DNA from: Paractinoplanes durhamensis | GTDB taxonomy: Bacteria; Actinomycetota; Actinomycetes; Mycobacteriales; Micromonosporaceae | Direction of reading: 5' to 3' | Length of the DNA stretch: 64,000 nt | NCBI RefSeq assembly: GCF_016862175.1 | Contig: NZ_BOML01000018.1 | Span: forward strand, 1-64,000 | In this document: one piece after another, positions 27,897 through 37,231 of the stretch | Layout of the letters: every line of letters starts with the position of its first letter | Numbering within the stretch: position 1 is the stretch's first letter | Translations under genes and position numbers: made by a program | Notes under the pieces: model-generated | Told to the model about the DNA's origin: nothing | The model's input: only the letters and a program-made list of their open reading frames with translations | Databases searched by the model: none

Positions 27897-28949
27897 GTGC
27901 GGCTCGGAATCAGCCTCGGATATCAGGCGGCGTGGACGACGCCCGCCGATCACCTGGCGATGGCCCAGGAGGCGGATCGGCTCGGCTTCGCGGTGGCCTG
28001 GTCGGCCGAGGCGTACGGGTCGGACGCGGTCAGCATGCTCGCCTGGATGGCCGGCCAGACCCGGCAGATCGATCTGGGCGCGGCCGTGATGCAGATCCCG
28101 GCGCGCACCCCGGCGATGACCGCGATGACCGCGGCCACCATCGACGCGCTCTCCGGCGGCCGGTTCCGGCTCGGCCTGGGCGTCTCCGGCCCGCAGGTCT
28201 CCGAGGGCTGGCACGGTGTCCGGTTCGCCAAGCCGCTGCAGCGCACCAGGGAATATGTCGACATCGTCAAGATGGCGCTGGCCCGCCAGCCGGTCTCCTA
28301 CCAGGGGCAGCACTACACGCTGCCGCTGCCGGACGGCGCGGGCAAGGCCCTCAAGCTGGGCTTCCGGCCGCCGCGCACGGACATCCCGATCTACCTGGCC
28401 GCGGTCGGCCCGAAAAACCTGGAGCTGGCCGGTGAGGTCGCCGACGGCTGGCTGGCGATCTTCTTCGCGCCCGACGCCGCGGGCGAATACCTGCAGCACA
28501 TCGAGCGCGGCCGGGCCAAGCGCGGGCTCGGCCTGACCGGTTTCGACGTGGCGCCGACGGTCCCGGTGGTGATCGGCGACAACGCCGCCTGGTGCGCCGA
28601 CGTGGTGCGGCCGTACGCGGCGCTCTACGTGGGCGGCATGGGCAGCCGGGAGCAGAACTTCTACAACCAGCTCGCGGTCCGGATGGGCTACGCCGACGCC
28701 GCCAAGAAGGTGCAGGATCTCTATCTGAGCGGCCAGAAGGCGGAGGCGGCCGAGGCGATCCCGCAGGAGTTCATCGAGCGCACCTCGATCGTCGGCAACA
28801 AGATCCAGGTCAAGGAACGCATCAAGCAGTACGCGGCGGCCGGCGTCGGCACCCTCTCGATCAGCCCGTACGTCGGCGATCTGAAGAGCGGCATCGACAC
28901 CCTGCGGATCGTCGCCGAGGCGTACGAAGAGTCCGGCGTGGCCGAATAA
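27897..28949 (+). CDS. LLM-class F420-dependent oxidoreductase
   Basis: The 350-residue luciferase-like TIM barrel begins VRLGISLGYQAAW. It shows LGAAVMQIPARTP, LSGGRFRLGLGVSGPQVSEGWHG, and IYLAAVGPKNLELAGEVADGW, which together match the F420-dependent branch found near mshC in actinobacteria. Its substrate is unknown. The GTG start has GGAGG five bases upstream. Its stop overlaps the start of the phosphatase gene by 1 nt (TAATG). Confidence 0.9.
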   Translation: MRLGISLGYQAAWTTPADHLAMAQEADRLGFAVAWSAEAYGSDAVSMLAWMAGQTRQIDLGAAVMQIPARTPAMTAMTAATIDALSGGRFRLGLGVSGPQVSEGWHGVRFAKPLQRTREYVDIVKMALARQPVSYQGQHYTLPLPDGAGKALKLGFRPPRTDIPIYLAAVGPKNLELAGEVADGWLAIFFAPDAAGEYLQHIERGRAKRGLGLTGFDVAPTVPVVIGDNAAWCADVVRPYAALYVGGMGSREQNFYNQLAVRMGYADAAKKVQDLYLSGQKAEAAEAIPQEFIERTSIVGNKIQVKERIKQYAAAGVGTLSISPYVGDLKSGIDTLRIVAEAYEESGVAE

Positions 28950-29629
28950 TGGCCACCGTCCTCCTGCTGCGGCATGGGCGCACGACGGCCAACGCCAGTG
29001 GCGAGCTGGCCGGCCGCCGTCCGGTCGACCTCGACGAGACCGGCCGTACGCAGGCCGAGCGGGCGGGGGATCGGCTGCGCCCCCTGCCCTTGGCCGCGGT
29101 GGTGTCGAGCCCGCTCAAGCGCTGCCGCAACACGGTCGAGCTTGCCCTGCCCGAATCCGACATATACGAAGATGACGGATTGATCGAGTGCGGCTACGGC
29201 GACTGGGAGGGTCAAAAGCTCAAGGACCTGAGCAAAGAGCCGCTCTGGTCGGTCGTCCAGCAGCACCCGAGCGCGGCGGTCTTCCCGAACGGTGAGGCCA
29301 TGTCGGATATGTCGGCCAGGGCCATCGGCACCATCCGCCGCTGGGACGCCAAGATCACCGAGGAGCACGGGCCGGAGGCGCTCTGGCTCGCCTGCACCCA
29401 CGGTGATGTGATCAAGGCCATCATCGCCGACGCGCTCGGCCTGCACCTCGACCAGTTCCAGCGGATCGTCGCCGACCCGGCCTCGATCAGCGTGATCCGG
29501 TACACCCCGACCCGGCCGTTCGTCGTCCGGGTCAACGAGGGCGGGGACCTGCGCACCCTCGTACCCCCCAAAAGCACCGGCACCGACTCGGACGCCGCGG
29601 TCGGCGGCGGGGCCGGCGCGGGCGTCTGA
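28949..29629 (+). CDS. Histidine phosphatase family protein (MSMEG_4193 type)
   Basis: The 226-residue protein has the phosphoglycerate-mutase-like catalytic motif LLRHGRTTAN with the nucleophilic His, a second Arg in SSPLKRCRNT, the acid in LIECGYGDWEG, and the second His in ACTHGDVI. It matches the MSMEG_4193 type that travels with DUF3090 and SCO1664-family genes. The substrate is unknown. The C-terminus has a Gly/Ala-rich tail. Its ATG is coupled to the LLM gene. Confidence 0.9.
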   Translation: MATVLLLRHGRTTANASGELAGRRPVDLDETGRTQAERAGDRLRPLPLAAVVSSPLKRCRNTVELALPESDIYEDDGLIECGYGDWEGQKLKDLSKEPLWSVVQQHPSAAVFPNGEAMSDMSARAIGTIRRWDAKITEEHGPEALWLACTHGDVIKAIIADALGLHLDQFQRIVADPASISVIRYTPTRPFVVRVNEGGDLRTLVPPKSTGTDSDAAVGGGAGAGV

Positions 29630-29725
29630 CACCTTTGTGTGACCGGCGTGTTACCCCTGGTGGGTGTCGGTTGCGCCCTCGGCGAACCGGGGCACGCAGG
29701 GTGCGCGATCCGCGGCAAGGGTCGA

Positions 29726-29731
29726 TAGGGT
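29726..29731 (+). promoter_or_regulatory. -10 hexamer TAGGGT, leaderless start of DUF3090 gene
   Basis: TAGGGT is followed by 7 nt and the ATG at 29739. No Shine-Dalgarno is present. Confidence 0.45.
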
Positions 29732-29738
29732 TGTTCGC

Positions 29739-30353
29739 ATGAGCCACCAGGTGCACTCGTTCGAGCCGCCGGAGCGGTTCGTGGCCGGCACGGTGGGCGA
29801 GCCGGGCGACCGGACGTTCTTCCTCCAGGCCCGCGGCGCCGGGCGGGTGATCAGCGTCGCCCTGGAGAAGGTCCAGGTGTCCCTCCTCGCCGAGAAGCTG
29901 GAGGAGTTGCTCGTCGAGGCCAACAAGCGTTTCGGCGTCGACCTGCCCGAGGCGCCGATTCTCGCCGTGCACGACAACGAGCCGCTCGACACCCCCGTCG
30001 ACGAGGAGTTCCGGGTCGGCACGCTGGGCCTCGCCTTCGACGTCGACAGCGGCACCGTGGTCATCGAGGCGATCGAGGCCGGCGAGGCCGAGGTGGAGAT
30101 CGAGCTCGGCGAGGACGACGACGCCCCCGACACCGATGACGACGACACCGATGACGACGATGACGAAGACGACGACGAGCCCGACGACGACCTCGACCGC
30201 CTGCGCGTCCGGCTGAGCCCCGAGGCGACCAGGGCGTTCATCGACCGCGCCCGCCGCGTCGTCGCCGCCGGCCGCCCACCGTGCCCGCTCTGCGGCCAGC
30301 CGCTCGACCCGGCCGGCCACCTCTGCCCCCGGCACAACGGCTACCACCGGTGA
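29739..30353 (+). CDS. DUF3090 family protein
   Basis: The 204-residue protein starts MSHQVHSFEPPERFVAGTVG, a hallmark of DUF3090. A beta-rich N-terminal part is followed by an almost pure Asp tract (about 125-150, DDDDTDDDDDEDDDE). The C-terminus has a zinc-ribbon-like CPLCGQPLDPAGHLCPRH. Function is unknown. It is conserved next to SCO1664-family genes and mshC. Its TGA overlaps the GTG of the next gene (GTGA), so the two are translated together. Confidence 0.9.
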   Translation: MSHQVHSFEPPERFVAGTVGEPGDRTFFLQARGAGRVISVALEKVQVSLLAEKLEELLVEANKRFGVDLPEAPILAVHDNEPLDTPVDEEFRVGTLGLAFDVDSGTVVIEAIEAGEAEVEIELGEDDDAPDTDDDDTDDDDDEDDDEPDDDLDRLRVRLSPEATRAFIDRARRVVAAGRPPCPLCGQPLDPAGHLCPRHNGYHR

Positions 30354-31165
30354 CCACCGAGCCCTCGGCCGCCCTGGCGGAGAGCGAAGCACTGGAGTTG
30401 CTCGCCCGCGGGCAGATCGAGATCGAGGGCCGCCTGGTCGACGCGTCCAACACGACGCTGCGCGCCGAGATCACCCTCGACGGCCTGACCCGCCGCTGCG
30501 TCTACAAACCGGTCCGCGGCGAACGCCCACTCTGGGATTTCCCCGACGGCACCCTGGCCGGCCGCGAGGTCTCCGCGTTCCTGGTCTCGCAGGCCACGGG
30601 CTGGGGCCTGGTCCCGCCGACCATCCTGCGGGACGGTCCGCTCGGCCCCGGGGCCCTCCAACTGTGGATCGACGAGCCGGAGGACGCCGAGTCGCTGATC
30701 GGTTTCGTGCCCGCCTACGACGTCCCGCAGGGCTGGATAGCGGTGGCGAACGCCCGCGACGACGACGGCGACGCCTTCGCCCTGGCCCACGCCGACGACC
30801 AGCGCCTGGCCCGCCTGGCCGTCTTCGACGCGGTGATCAACAACGCCGACCGCAAGGGCGGCCACGTCCTCTACCCCGCCACGGGTGCGATCCACGGCGT
30901 CGACCACGGCGTCAGCTTCCACGTGGAGAACAAACTGCGCACCGTCCTCTGGGGCTGGACCGGCAAGGCCCTGATCGGCGAGGCCACCGACGTCCTGACC
31001 AGGCTGTCCACCGACCTCGACGGCCCCCTGGGCAGCACCCTCGAGGAACACCTCACGGTCACCGAGGTCCAGCAGGTCCGCCTGCGGGTCCGCCGCCTGC
31101 AACGAGCCGGCCGCTTCCCCAAACCCCCGCAGGACTGGCCGGCGATCCCATGGCCTCCGGTCTGA
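30350..31165 (+). CDS. SCO1664-family protein (PI3/4-kinase-like fold)
   Basis: The 271-residue protein carries kinase-like motifs: a nucleotide-binding Lys in RRCVYKPVRGERPLWDFP, the catalytic-loop-like AVFDAVINNADRKGGHVL, and the metal-binding-like GVDHGVSFH. SCO1664-family proteins are conserved in actinobacteria next to DUF3090 and mshC, and their substrate is unknown. The GTG start overlaps the preceding stop by 4 nt. Confidence 0.88.
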   Translation: MTTEPSAALAESEALELLARGQIEIEGRLVDASNTTLRAEITLDGLTRRCVYKPVRGERPLWDFPDGTLAGREVSAFLVSQATGWGLVPPTILRDGPLGPGALQLWIDEPEDAESLIGFVPAYDVPQGWIAVANARDDDGDAFALAHADDQRLARLAVFDAVINNADRKGGHVLYPATGAIHGVDHGVSFHVENKLRTVLWGWTGKALIGEATDVLTRLSTDLDGPLGSTLEEHLTVTEVQQVRLRVRRLQRAGRFPKPPQDWPAIPWPPV

Positions 31166-31407
31166 AATTCAAAGACTCTATAAATACGAGGGCCCGACGA
31201 GTCCCCGCCGCTGCGCCCCGCTGAGTGCCACTCGTTCTCCTCACGCCACACCGGGCGGGCCCGGCCCCAAAGCAGGCGGCTGACGCCGCCGACCCACCGG
31301 GCCGCGAACCATTTGGGCCGAGAACCACCGGGCCGTCGCCGCCGAAGGCGCTGGGCTGCCACCGCGCAGCCGTCGAAAATGGGCGGCTGCGTCCGCCGAT
31401 GGGCCGT

Positions 31408-31413
31408 TACCCT
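31408..31413 (+). promoter_or_regulatory. -10 hexamer TACCCT before P-loop kinase gene
   Basis: TACCCT lies 6 nt before the GTG at 31420 and supports that start. Confidence 0.4.
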
Positions 31414-31419
31414 CGCCGG

Positions 31420-32028
31420 GTGCCCGCACCGACATTGCTGTTCATCATCGGCCCGCCCGCCGTCGGGAAGGCGGCCGTCGGCCACGAGATCGCCGAACGC
31501 ACCGGGTTCCCGCTGTTCCACAACCACATGACGATCGAGCCGGTGCTGCGCTTCTTCGAGTTCGGCAGCCCGCCGTTCGCCCGCCTGGTCGAGGGTTTCC
31601 GCAGCGCCCTGTTCGAGGAGGTGGCCGCCAGCGAGCTCCCCGGCATGATCTTCACCTACGTCTGGGCGTTCGACCTGCCGGCCTGCGACGAGTCGGTGGA
31701 CCGCTACGCAAAGGCGTTCCGCGCGGCCGGGGCCCGGATCCTCTACGTCGAGCTGGAGACGACGCAGGAGGAGAGGTTGCGCCGCAACGAACACGAGTGG
31801 CGCCTGGCCGAGAAACCATCGAAACGCGACGTAACCCGCTCCCGAGAACTCCTGCTGGAGTTGGACGCCGGCCACCGCCTCAACTCCACCGACGAGTTCA
31901 CCGGAAACCCCGACTACCTCCGCGTGGACAACACCGACCTGCCCCCGGCCGAGACCGCCGAGCGGGTGATCACCCACTTCGAGCTGCCCCGCCACACCCC
32001 CGCTCCGGTGGCCGGCCCGTCAGAGTGA
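31420..32028 (+). CDS. P-loop kinase-like protein (AAA_33/shikimate-kinase-like)
   Basis: The 202-residue protein has Walker A GPPAVGKAAVG near the N-terminus, followed by FPLFHNHMTIEPVLRFFEFG and a lid-like RRNEHEWRLAEKPSKRD. Relatives are small nucleotide or antibiotic-modifying kinases of unknown substrate. The usual Thr/Ser after the P-loop Lys is Ala here (GKAAV), which is odd but occurs in relatives as GKMT or GKST. The GTG at 31420 is supported by a leaderless -10; an ATG at 31399 is the alternative. It is the first of three genes that separate SCO1664 from mshC. Confidence 0.75.
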   Translation: MPAPTLLFIIGPPAVGKAAVGHEIAERTGFPLFHNHMTIEPVLRFFEFGSPPFARLVEGFRSALFEEVAASELPGMIFTYVWAFDLPACDESVDRYAKAFRAAGARILYVELETTQEERLRRNEHEWRLAEKPSKRDVTRSRELLLELDAGHRLNSTDEFTGNPDYLRVDNTDLPPAETAERVITHFELPRHTPAPVAGPSE

Positions 32029-32084
32029 ATCGCGACGAGTAGGCGCTCCAGCTCCGGCCGCCGCGAACGGCGGCCGGAGGCCGC

Positions 32085-33443
32085 CTATACCGGCGGCTGG
32101 GCGGTTTGCCGAGGGCGGACCCGCAGGCTGATCACGGCGGTGACCAGCAGCAGAACGGCCGCGATCGCCAGGCTCGCCCGTGCCCCGGGCAGGAACGTGG
32201 CCGAGCCGGCGATCAGGGAACCGAACACGGCGATGGCGACCGCGCCGCCGACCTGGCGGAACGTGTTGAAGACGGCGCTGGCGGTGCCGGCCTGGGCCGG
32301 GTCGACCCCGTCGAGGACCACCGAGGTGACCGCGGGCATGGCCAGCGAGCCACCGGCCCCGATCGGAATGACGCACAGCGCGACCAGCGGCACCGACCGC
32401 AGATGCACGGTGGCGAGCAGCGCGGCCAGGCCGAGCACCATCATCAGCTGCCCGCCGACGACCGGCAGCCGCGCCCCGAACCGGTTGGTGAGCAGCCCAC
32501 TGCTCAGGTTGCCGATGATCGCGAAGACCGCGGACGGGATGTAGACGAGCCCGGCCCGCAGCGGCGACAGCCCGAGGTACTGCTGCAGAAAGAGGCTGGT
32601 GACGAAGACGTTGCCGTAGTTCCCGACCATGAAGGCGAACCCGACCGAGAGCGCGATCCGAAAGCCCGCCGACCGGAACAGTCCGAGCGGCATCATCGGA
32701 TGCGCCACCCGGGCCTGCACGAGGACGAACGCAACGACCGCGGCCGCGGCGACCACGAGGGTGGCGACGACCGCCGGCGAGCCGAACCCGAGGTGCCCGC
32801 CTTCGATCAGCCCGTAGACGAGCCCGGCCAGCGCGACGACGGCGAGGACCTGCCCGGCCCAGTCGAAGCGGGCCGGCCGGACGGGCGAGCGGGCCACCCC
32901 GACCAGGAACAGCACCATGCCGACGCCGACCGGCAGGTTGATGGTGAACACCAGCCGCCAGTCCACGGTGGTGAGCAGGCCGCCGAGCGGCTGGCCGACC
33001 AGCCCGGCAACCGCCCCGCCGACGGCCCACACCCCGAGGGCCCGCGCCCGCCGCCCGCTGTCCGGAAAGGCTTCCCGAATGAGCGCCATCGAGGCCGGCA
33101 GCATGACCGCGGCCCCGGCCCCTTGAACGCAGCGGGCGGCGACGAGCGCACCGATGCCGGGAGCGGCCGCGCACGCCGCCGACGCGAGCGTGAACACGAC
33201 GATCCCCAGGATCAGCGCTTTCTTCGCCCCGACCCGGTCGGCCAGGTTCCCGGCGAACAGGAGAAGCGAGGCGAACAACAGCGTGTAGCCGTCGATGGTC
33301 CACTGCTGCCCGGTGACACCGCCGCCGAGATCCCGGGTGATGTTGGGCAGCGCGACGTTGACGATCGAGATGTCGAGCGTGATGAGGAAGAACCCCAGCG
33401 AGCCGACCGCCAGGACGGTACGGGCATGCGGCGCATCGGGCAT
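32085..33443 (-). CDS. MFS transporter, DHA2 (14-helix) drug exporter type
   Basis: The 452-residue protein has about fourteen membrane segments. It shows LDISIVNVALPNI (helix 1 motif of DHA2), the NLADRVGAKKALILG loop, RCVQGAGAAVMLPASMALI and the WRLVFTINLPVG motif C region. It likely exports a drug or metabolite by proton antiport. A longer frame reads upstream to TTG codons; the ATG at 33443 is chosen because MPDAPHARTVLAV is a normal start. It lies divergent from a regulator remnant, a common arrangement for exporter-regulator pairs. Confidence 0.88.
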   Translation of the reverse strand: MPDAPHARTVLAVGSLGFFLITLDISIVNVALPNITRDLGGGVTGQQWTIDGYTLLFASLLLFAGNLADRVGAKKALILGIVVFTLASAACAAAPGIGALVAARCVQGAGAAVMLPASMALIREAFPDSGRRARALGVWAVGGAVAGLVGQPLGGLLTTVDWRLVFTINLPVGVGMVLFLVGVARSPVRPARFDWAGQVLAVVALAGLVYGLIEGGHLGFGSPAVVATLVVAAAAVVAFVLVQARVAHPMMPLGLFRSAGFRIALSVGFAFMVGNYGNVFVTSLFLQQYLGLSPLRAGLVYIPSAVFAIIGNLSSGLLTNRFGARLPVVGGQLMMVLGLAALLATVHLRSVPLVALCVIPIGAGGSLAMPAVTSVVLDGVDPAQAGTASAVFNTFRQVGGAVAIAVFGSLIAGSATFLPGARASLAIAAVLLLVTAVISLRVRPRQTAQPPV

Positions 33444-33533
33444 GAACTCATCCAACCGCGCCCCGCCGGAGGTCCGGCAGGGCGCGCCTGTCGGGGGGAC
33501 AATCTCCACCCCTCTCGCGCCGGGCCGGTGACG

Positions 33534-34660
<1,127 letters not shown>

Positions 34661-34692
34661 TCACGGCTTCGATTTCTGTCATAACTGCTCGA

Positions 34693-34698
34693 TAGGCT
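34693..34698 (+). promoter_or_regulatory. -10 hexamer TAGGCT, leaderless start of mshC
   Basis: TAGGCT is followed by 7 nt and the ATG at 34706, with no Shine-Dalgarno. Confidence 0.55.
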
Positions 34699-34705
34699 CG
34701 TGACC

Positions 34706-35944
34706 ATGGACGCATGGACCGGGCACGACGTGCCGACTCTGCCGGGGGCGGCGCCGGCGCCGCGGCTGTTCGACTCGGCCCGGCGGGCGGTGTCGCCGAC
34801 CGCGCCGGGGGAGACCGCGACGATGTATGTCTGCGGCATCACCCCCTATGACGCCACCCATCTGGGTCATGCGGCCACGATGATCACGTTCGACCTGGTC
34901 AACCGGGCCTGGCGCGATGCCGGGTTCGACGTCCGCTACGTGCAGAACGTGACCGACATCGACGACCCGCTGCTCGAGCGGGCCGCCCGCGACGGGGAGG
35001 ACTGGGTGGTCCTCGCGATGCGGGAGACCGCTCTCTTCCGCGAGGACATGGAGGCTCTGCGGATCATCCCGCCGGCCCACTACGTGGGGGCGGTCGAGTC
35101 CATCCCGGCCATCGCCGAGCACGTGCGCGAGCTGGTGGCCGCGGGGTCGGCCTACACGCTCGACGACGGCACCGGCGACGTCTACTTCACGATCGCGGCG
35201 GCGCCGCGGTTCGGCTACGAGTCCAACCTCGGCCGGGACGAGATGACCGTGCTCTCCGCCGAGCGCGGCGGTGACCCGGAGCGGGCCGGCAAGCGTGACC
35301 CGCTCGACCCGCTGCTGTGGCGCGGCGCCCGCGACGGCGAGCCGGCCTGGGACGGCGGCGATCTCGGCCCGGGCCGCCCCGGCTGGCACATCGAGTGCGC
35401 GACCATCGCGCTCGGCCTGCTCGGCGACACCATCGACGTGCAGGGCGGCGGCAACGACCTGCTCTACCCGCACCACGAGTGTTCGGCCGCGCACGCCGAG
35501 ACGCTGACCGGCGCGGAGCCGTTCGCCGCGCACTACGTGCACGCCGGCATGATCGGCCTCGACGGCGAGAAGATGTCGAAGTCCAAGGGCAACCTGGTCT
35601 TCGTGTCCCGGCTGCGCGGCGACGGCGTCGACCCGATGGCGGTGCGCCTCGGCCTGCTGTCCGGGCACTACCGGGCCGACCGGGAGTGGACCGACGACGT
35701 GCTGAAGTCCGGTGCGGAGCGGCTGGCCCGCTGGCGGGCCGCGGCCGTCGCGCCGACCGGCCCGTCCGGCGAGGGCCTGCTGGCCGCCGTCCGGGAGAGC
35801 CTCGGCAACGACCTGGACACTCCGGCGGTGCTGGCGGTCGTCGACGCCTGGTGCGAGGCGGCGCTGACCGCCACCGGCGACGACGAATCGTCGCCGGCGC
35901 TGATGTCGCGCACGGTGGACGCGTTGCTGGGCATTCGCCTCTGA
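34706..35944 (+). CDS. mshC: Cysteine--GlcN-Ins ligase of mycothiol synthesis
   Basis: The 412-residue enzyme joins L-cysteine to 1-D-myo-inosityl-2-amino-2-deoxy-glucopyranoside in mycothiol synthesis. It is a class I cysteinyl-tRNA-synthetase relative: HIGH-type motif [12 protein letters not shown], the zinc-binding Cys in YVCG and [24 protein letters not shown], and the KMSKS loop [12 protein letters not shown]. It is shorter than CysRS and lacks its tRNA-binding C-terminus. [14 protein letters not shown] fits the usual start, and the ATG is 7 nt after a TAGGCT. In other actinobacteria it sits right beside SCO1664 and DUF3090; here three genes intervene. Confidence 0.95.
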   Translation: MDAWTGHDVPTLPGAAPAPRLFDSARRAVSPTAPGETATMYVCGITPYDATHLGHAATMITFDLVNRAWRDAGFDVRYVQNVTDIDDPLLERAARDGEDWVVLAMRETALFREDMEALRIIPPAHYVGAVESIPAIAEHVRELVAAGSAYTLDDGTGDVYFTIAAAPRFGYESNLGRDEMTVLSAERGGDPERAGKRDPLDPLLWRGARDGEPAWDGGDLGPGRPGWHIECATIALGLLGDTIDVQGGGNDLLYPHHECSAAHAETLTGAEPFAAHYVHAGMIGLDGEKMSKSKGNLVFVSRLRGDGVDPMAVRLGLLSGHYRADREWTDDVLKSGAERLARWRAAAVAPTGPSGEGLLAAVRESLGNDLDTPAVLAVVDAWCEAALTATGDDESSPALMSRTVDALLGIRL

Positions 35945-36095
35945 CAACTGCTGTTCCCGAAGGACCCAACTGGTTCAGCTGGTTGCTCCGTCGGGTTGAT
36001 GCCGTCTGTCCGGCCAGATGCCGCCCGACCGGACGCGCCGGGTCGCCGAGCGCCATCCGGAAAACCGCCTTCGCGATCATTCACGGGGGATGGTC

Positions 36096-36161
36096 GTAGC
36101 CGTAGCCGTAGCCGTAGCCGTAGCCGTAGCCGTAGCCGTAGCCGTAGCCGTAGCCGTAGCC
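36096..36161 (+). repeat. Perfect 11-copy GTAGCC hexamer array
   Basis: Eleven exact head-to-tail GTAGCC units, then a degraded GTAGTC. It would read (Val-Ala) on the plus strand and (Tyr-Gly) on the minus strand. Confidence 0.95.
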
Positions 36162-36261
36162 GTAGTCGGCGTGAGGCCGGTCGGTCAGCCCGATTTCCTT
36201 GATAGCGGTCTACGCGACGCGGGTCAGGACGTCGATTTTCTTGATGTCGGGGCCTCGGGTG

Positions 36262-36339
36262 TGCGACGAGACCTCGATTTCCTGGATCTCGGCCTCATGT
36301 TGCGACGAGACCTCGATTTCCTGGATCTCGGCCTCATGT
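36262..36339 (+). repeat. Two exact tandem 39-bp copies
   Basis: The unit starts tgcgacgagacctcgatttc and runs 39 bp; copies are 36262-36300 and 36301-36339. A third partial copy begins at 36340. A more diverged related unit lies at about 36222-36261. The 13-codon unit encodes RRDLDFLDLGLML on the plus strand. Confidence 0.95.
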
Positions 36340-36631
36340 TGCGACGGTGAGGCCCCAACTTCCGCGAAGTCGGCAGCCTGGCCGCTGCCTTCCGGCCGAT
36401 CATCGAGTAACAGCCTGACCTGCGGGACGTTCGGCCGGACCTGGTGAACAGTTACGAAGGGCGGTCGCGTGTCGCGGTCGCCCTTCGGCGTGTCGCGATC
36501 GGCGGCCCGAAAAATGGCGCCAGCACCGCAGCGTGCCCACTTCGGTAGCGCTCCGAAACGGCATTACTGCAGCTAGAGAGCTTGGCACTGTAGCTCTGAC
36601 CGCAACGCTCCGAGGGCTTTTGGGAAATAAC

Positions 36632-36637
36632 TAGGCT
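36632..36637 (+). promoter_or_regulatory. -10 hexamer TAGGCT upstream of secreted peptide gene
   Basis: TAGGCT in an AT-richer stretch (ggaaataactaggctttcg). The gene start is at 36726, so a leader of about 80 nt is expected. Confidence 0.4.
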
Positions 36638-36725
36638 TTCGTCGGACTTTTCAGAAAACGGCCACATTTTCCCGGCAGAAAGGTCAAACTTTTCGCAGTC
36701 CTAATTTCGCTCGAAGGGAACCAAC

Positions 36726-36986
36726 ATGCGTCGTCCGGGTATGTACCTCGCTGGCCTGCTCCTGGCCACCGGCGCGAGCCTTGCTCTCGCGGGACCCGCC
36801 TCCGCCGCGTCCTCCCACAACCACCACGGCAAGTGCAGCCACCACCACAGCAGCAGCTACCACGACTACGATTTCGATGACGAGGGTGACGACTTCCTGT
36901 TCCTGGACAACTCGAACACGCAGGAGTTCAACTTCCTCAGCAACATCGGCATCGGCGTGCTGGGTACCGGCATCGGCCGTCTCTGA
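36726..36986 (+). CDS. Secreted His/Asp-rich small protein
   Basis: The 86-residue protein has a clear Sec signal peptide (MRRPGMYLAGLLLATG... with cleavage likely after PASA, residue 27 or so). The mature peptide has a His/Ser cluster (SSHNHHGKCSHHHSSSYHD) with one Cys, an acidic cluster (YDFDDEGDD), a hydrophobic FLFLDN segment, and ends GVLGTGIGRL. Metal binding (zinc, copper or nickel) is a reasonable guess. I recognise no family. An AAGGGA lies six bases before the ATG. A terminator follows. Confidence 0.8.
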   Translation: MRRPGMYLAGLLLATGASLALAGPASAASSHNHHGKCSHHHSSSYHDYDFDDEGDDFLFLDNSNTQEFNFLSNIGIGVLGTGIGRL

Positions 36987-37036
36987 CAACATTCGTCGGT
37001 AGCAGGAGCCTTGTTGCACTCCAGCACTGACAACTG

Positions 37037-37070
37037 AGACCCGAGGAGCCCACTGGGCCCCTCGGGTCTT
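37037..37070 (+). terminator. Intrinsic terminator after secreted peptide gene
   Basis: A 10-bp stem AGACCCGAGG/CCTCGGGTCT (37037-37046 with 37060-37069) ends in TCTT. Confidence 0.75.
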
Positions 37071-37086
37071 CGCCGTTCCAGGCCCC

Positions 37087-37125
37087 GGACGGAAGGCTCG
37101 GACGGAAGGCTCGGACGGAAGGCTC
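37087..37125 (+). repeat. Three tandem 13-bp copies (GGACGGAAGGCTC)
   Basis: Three exact units at 37087-37099, 37100-37112 and 37113-37125, then a partial GGACG. They precede the NUDIX-like remnant. Confidence 0.95.
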
Positions 37126-37126
37126 G

Positions 37127-37231
37127 GACGCCGGCGAGTTCCACCGGATGCGCTGGGTCGCGCCCGGCGAGATCGACCCGGCACGGTGCGACCCGCACCT
37201 CCCGCGATTCCTGCGCAAGCTGCTCAGGTGA
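37127..37231 (+). pseudogene. C-terminal remnant of a NUDIX-like hydrolase
   Basis: The frame DAGEFHRMRWVAPGEIDPAR then CDPHLPRFLRKLLR and a stop resembles the end of NUDIX hydrolases (MRWV...EID..RCDPHL.RFL.KL). The NUDIX box and start are absent, and the upstream side is a simple tandem repeat. Its last 8 nt overlap the end of the GntR gene on the other strand. Confidence 0.45.

Larger units (their letters stand above)
35945..36725. other. 781-bp stretch without a convincing gene, repeat-rich
   Basis: It holds an 11-unit GTAGCC array (36096-36161), two tandem 39-bp copies (36262-36339), and a 9-bp-stem hairpin (36455-36463 with 36479-36487). A plus-strand frame from about 36018 to 36350 is open and would encode (VA)n followed by four DFLD-type units, but it has no clear Shine-Dalgarno or family. 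A TAGGCT at 36632-36637 likely starts the transcript of the secreted peptide gene. Confidence 0.6.

Noticed and set aside
36096..36161. CRISPR array
   Set aside because: The repeat is a simple hexamer with no spacers, and no cas gene is present.
36083..36170. Minus-strand (Tyr-Gly)n protein
   Set aside because: The frame is short, has an in-frame TAG just upstream and no start or ribosome binding site.
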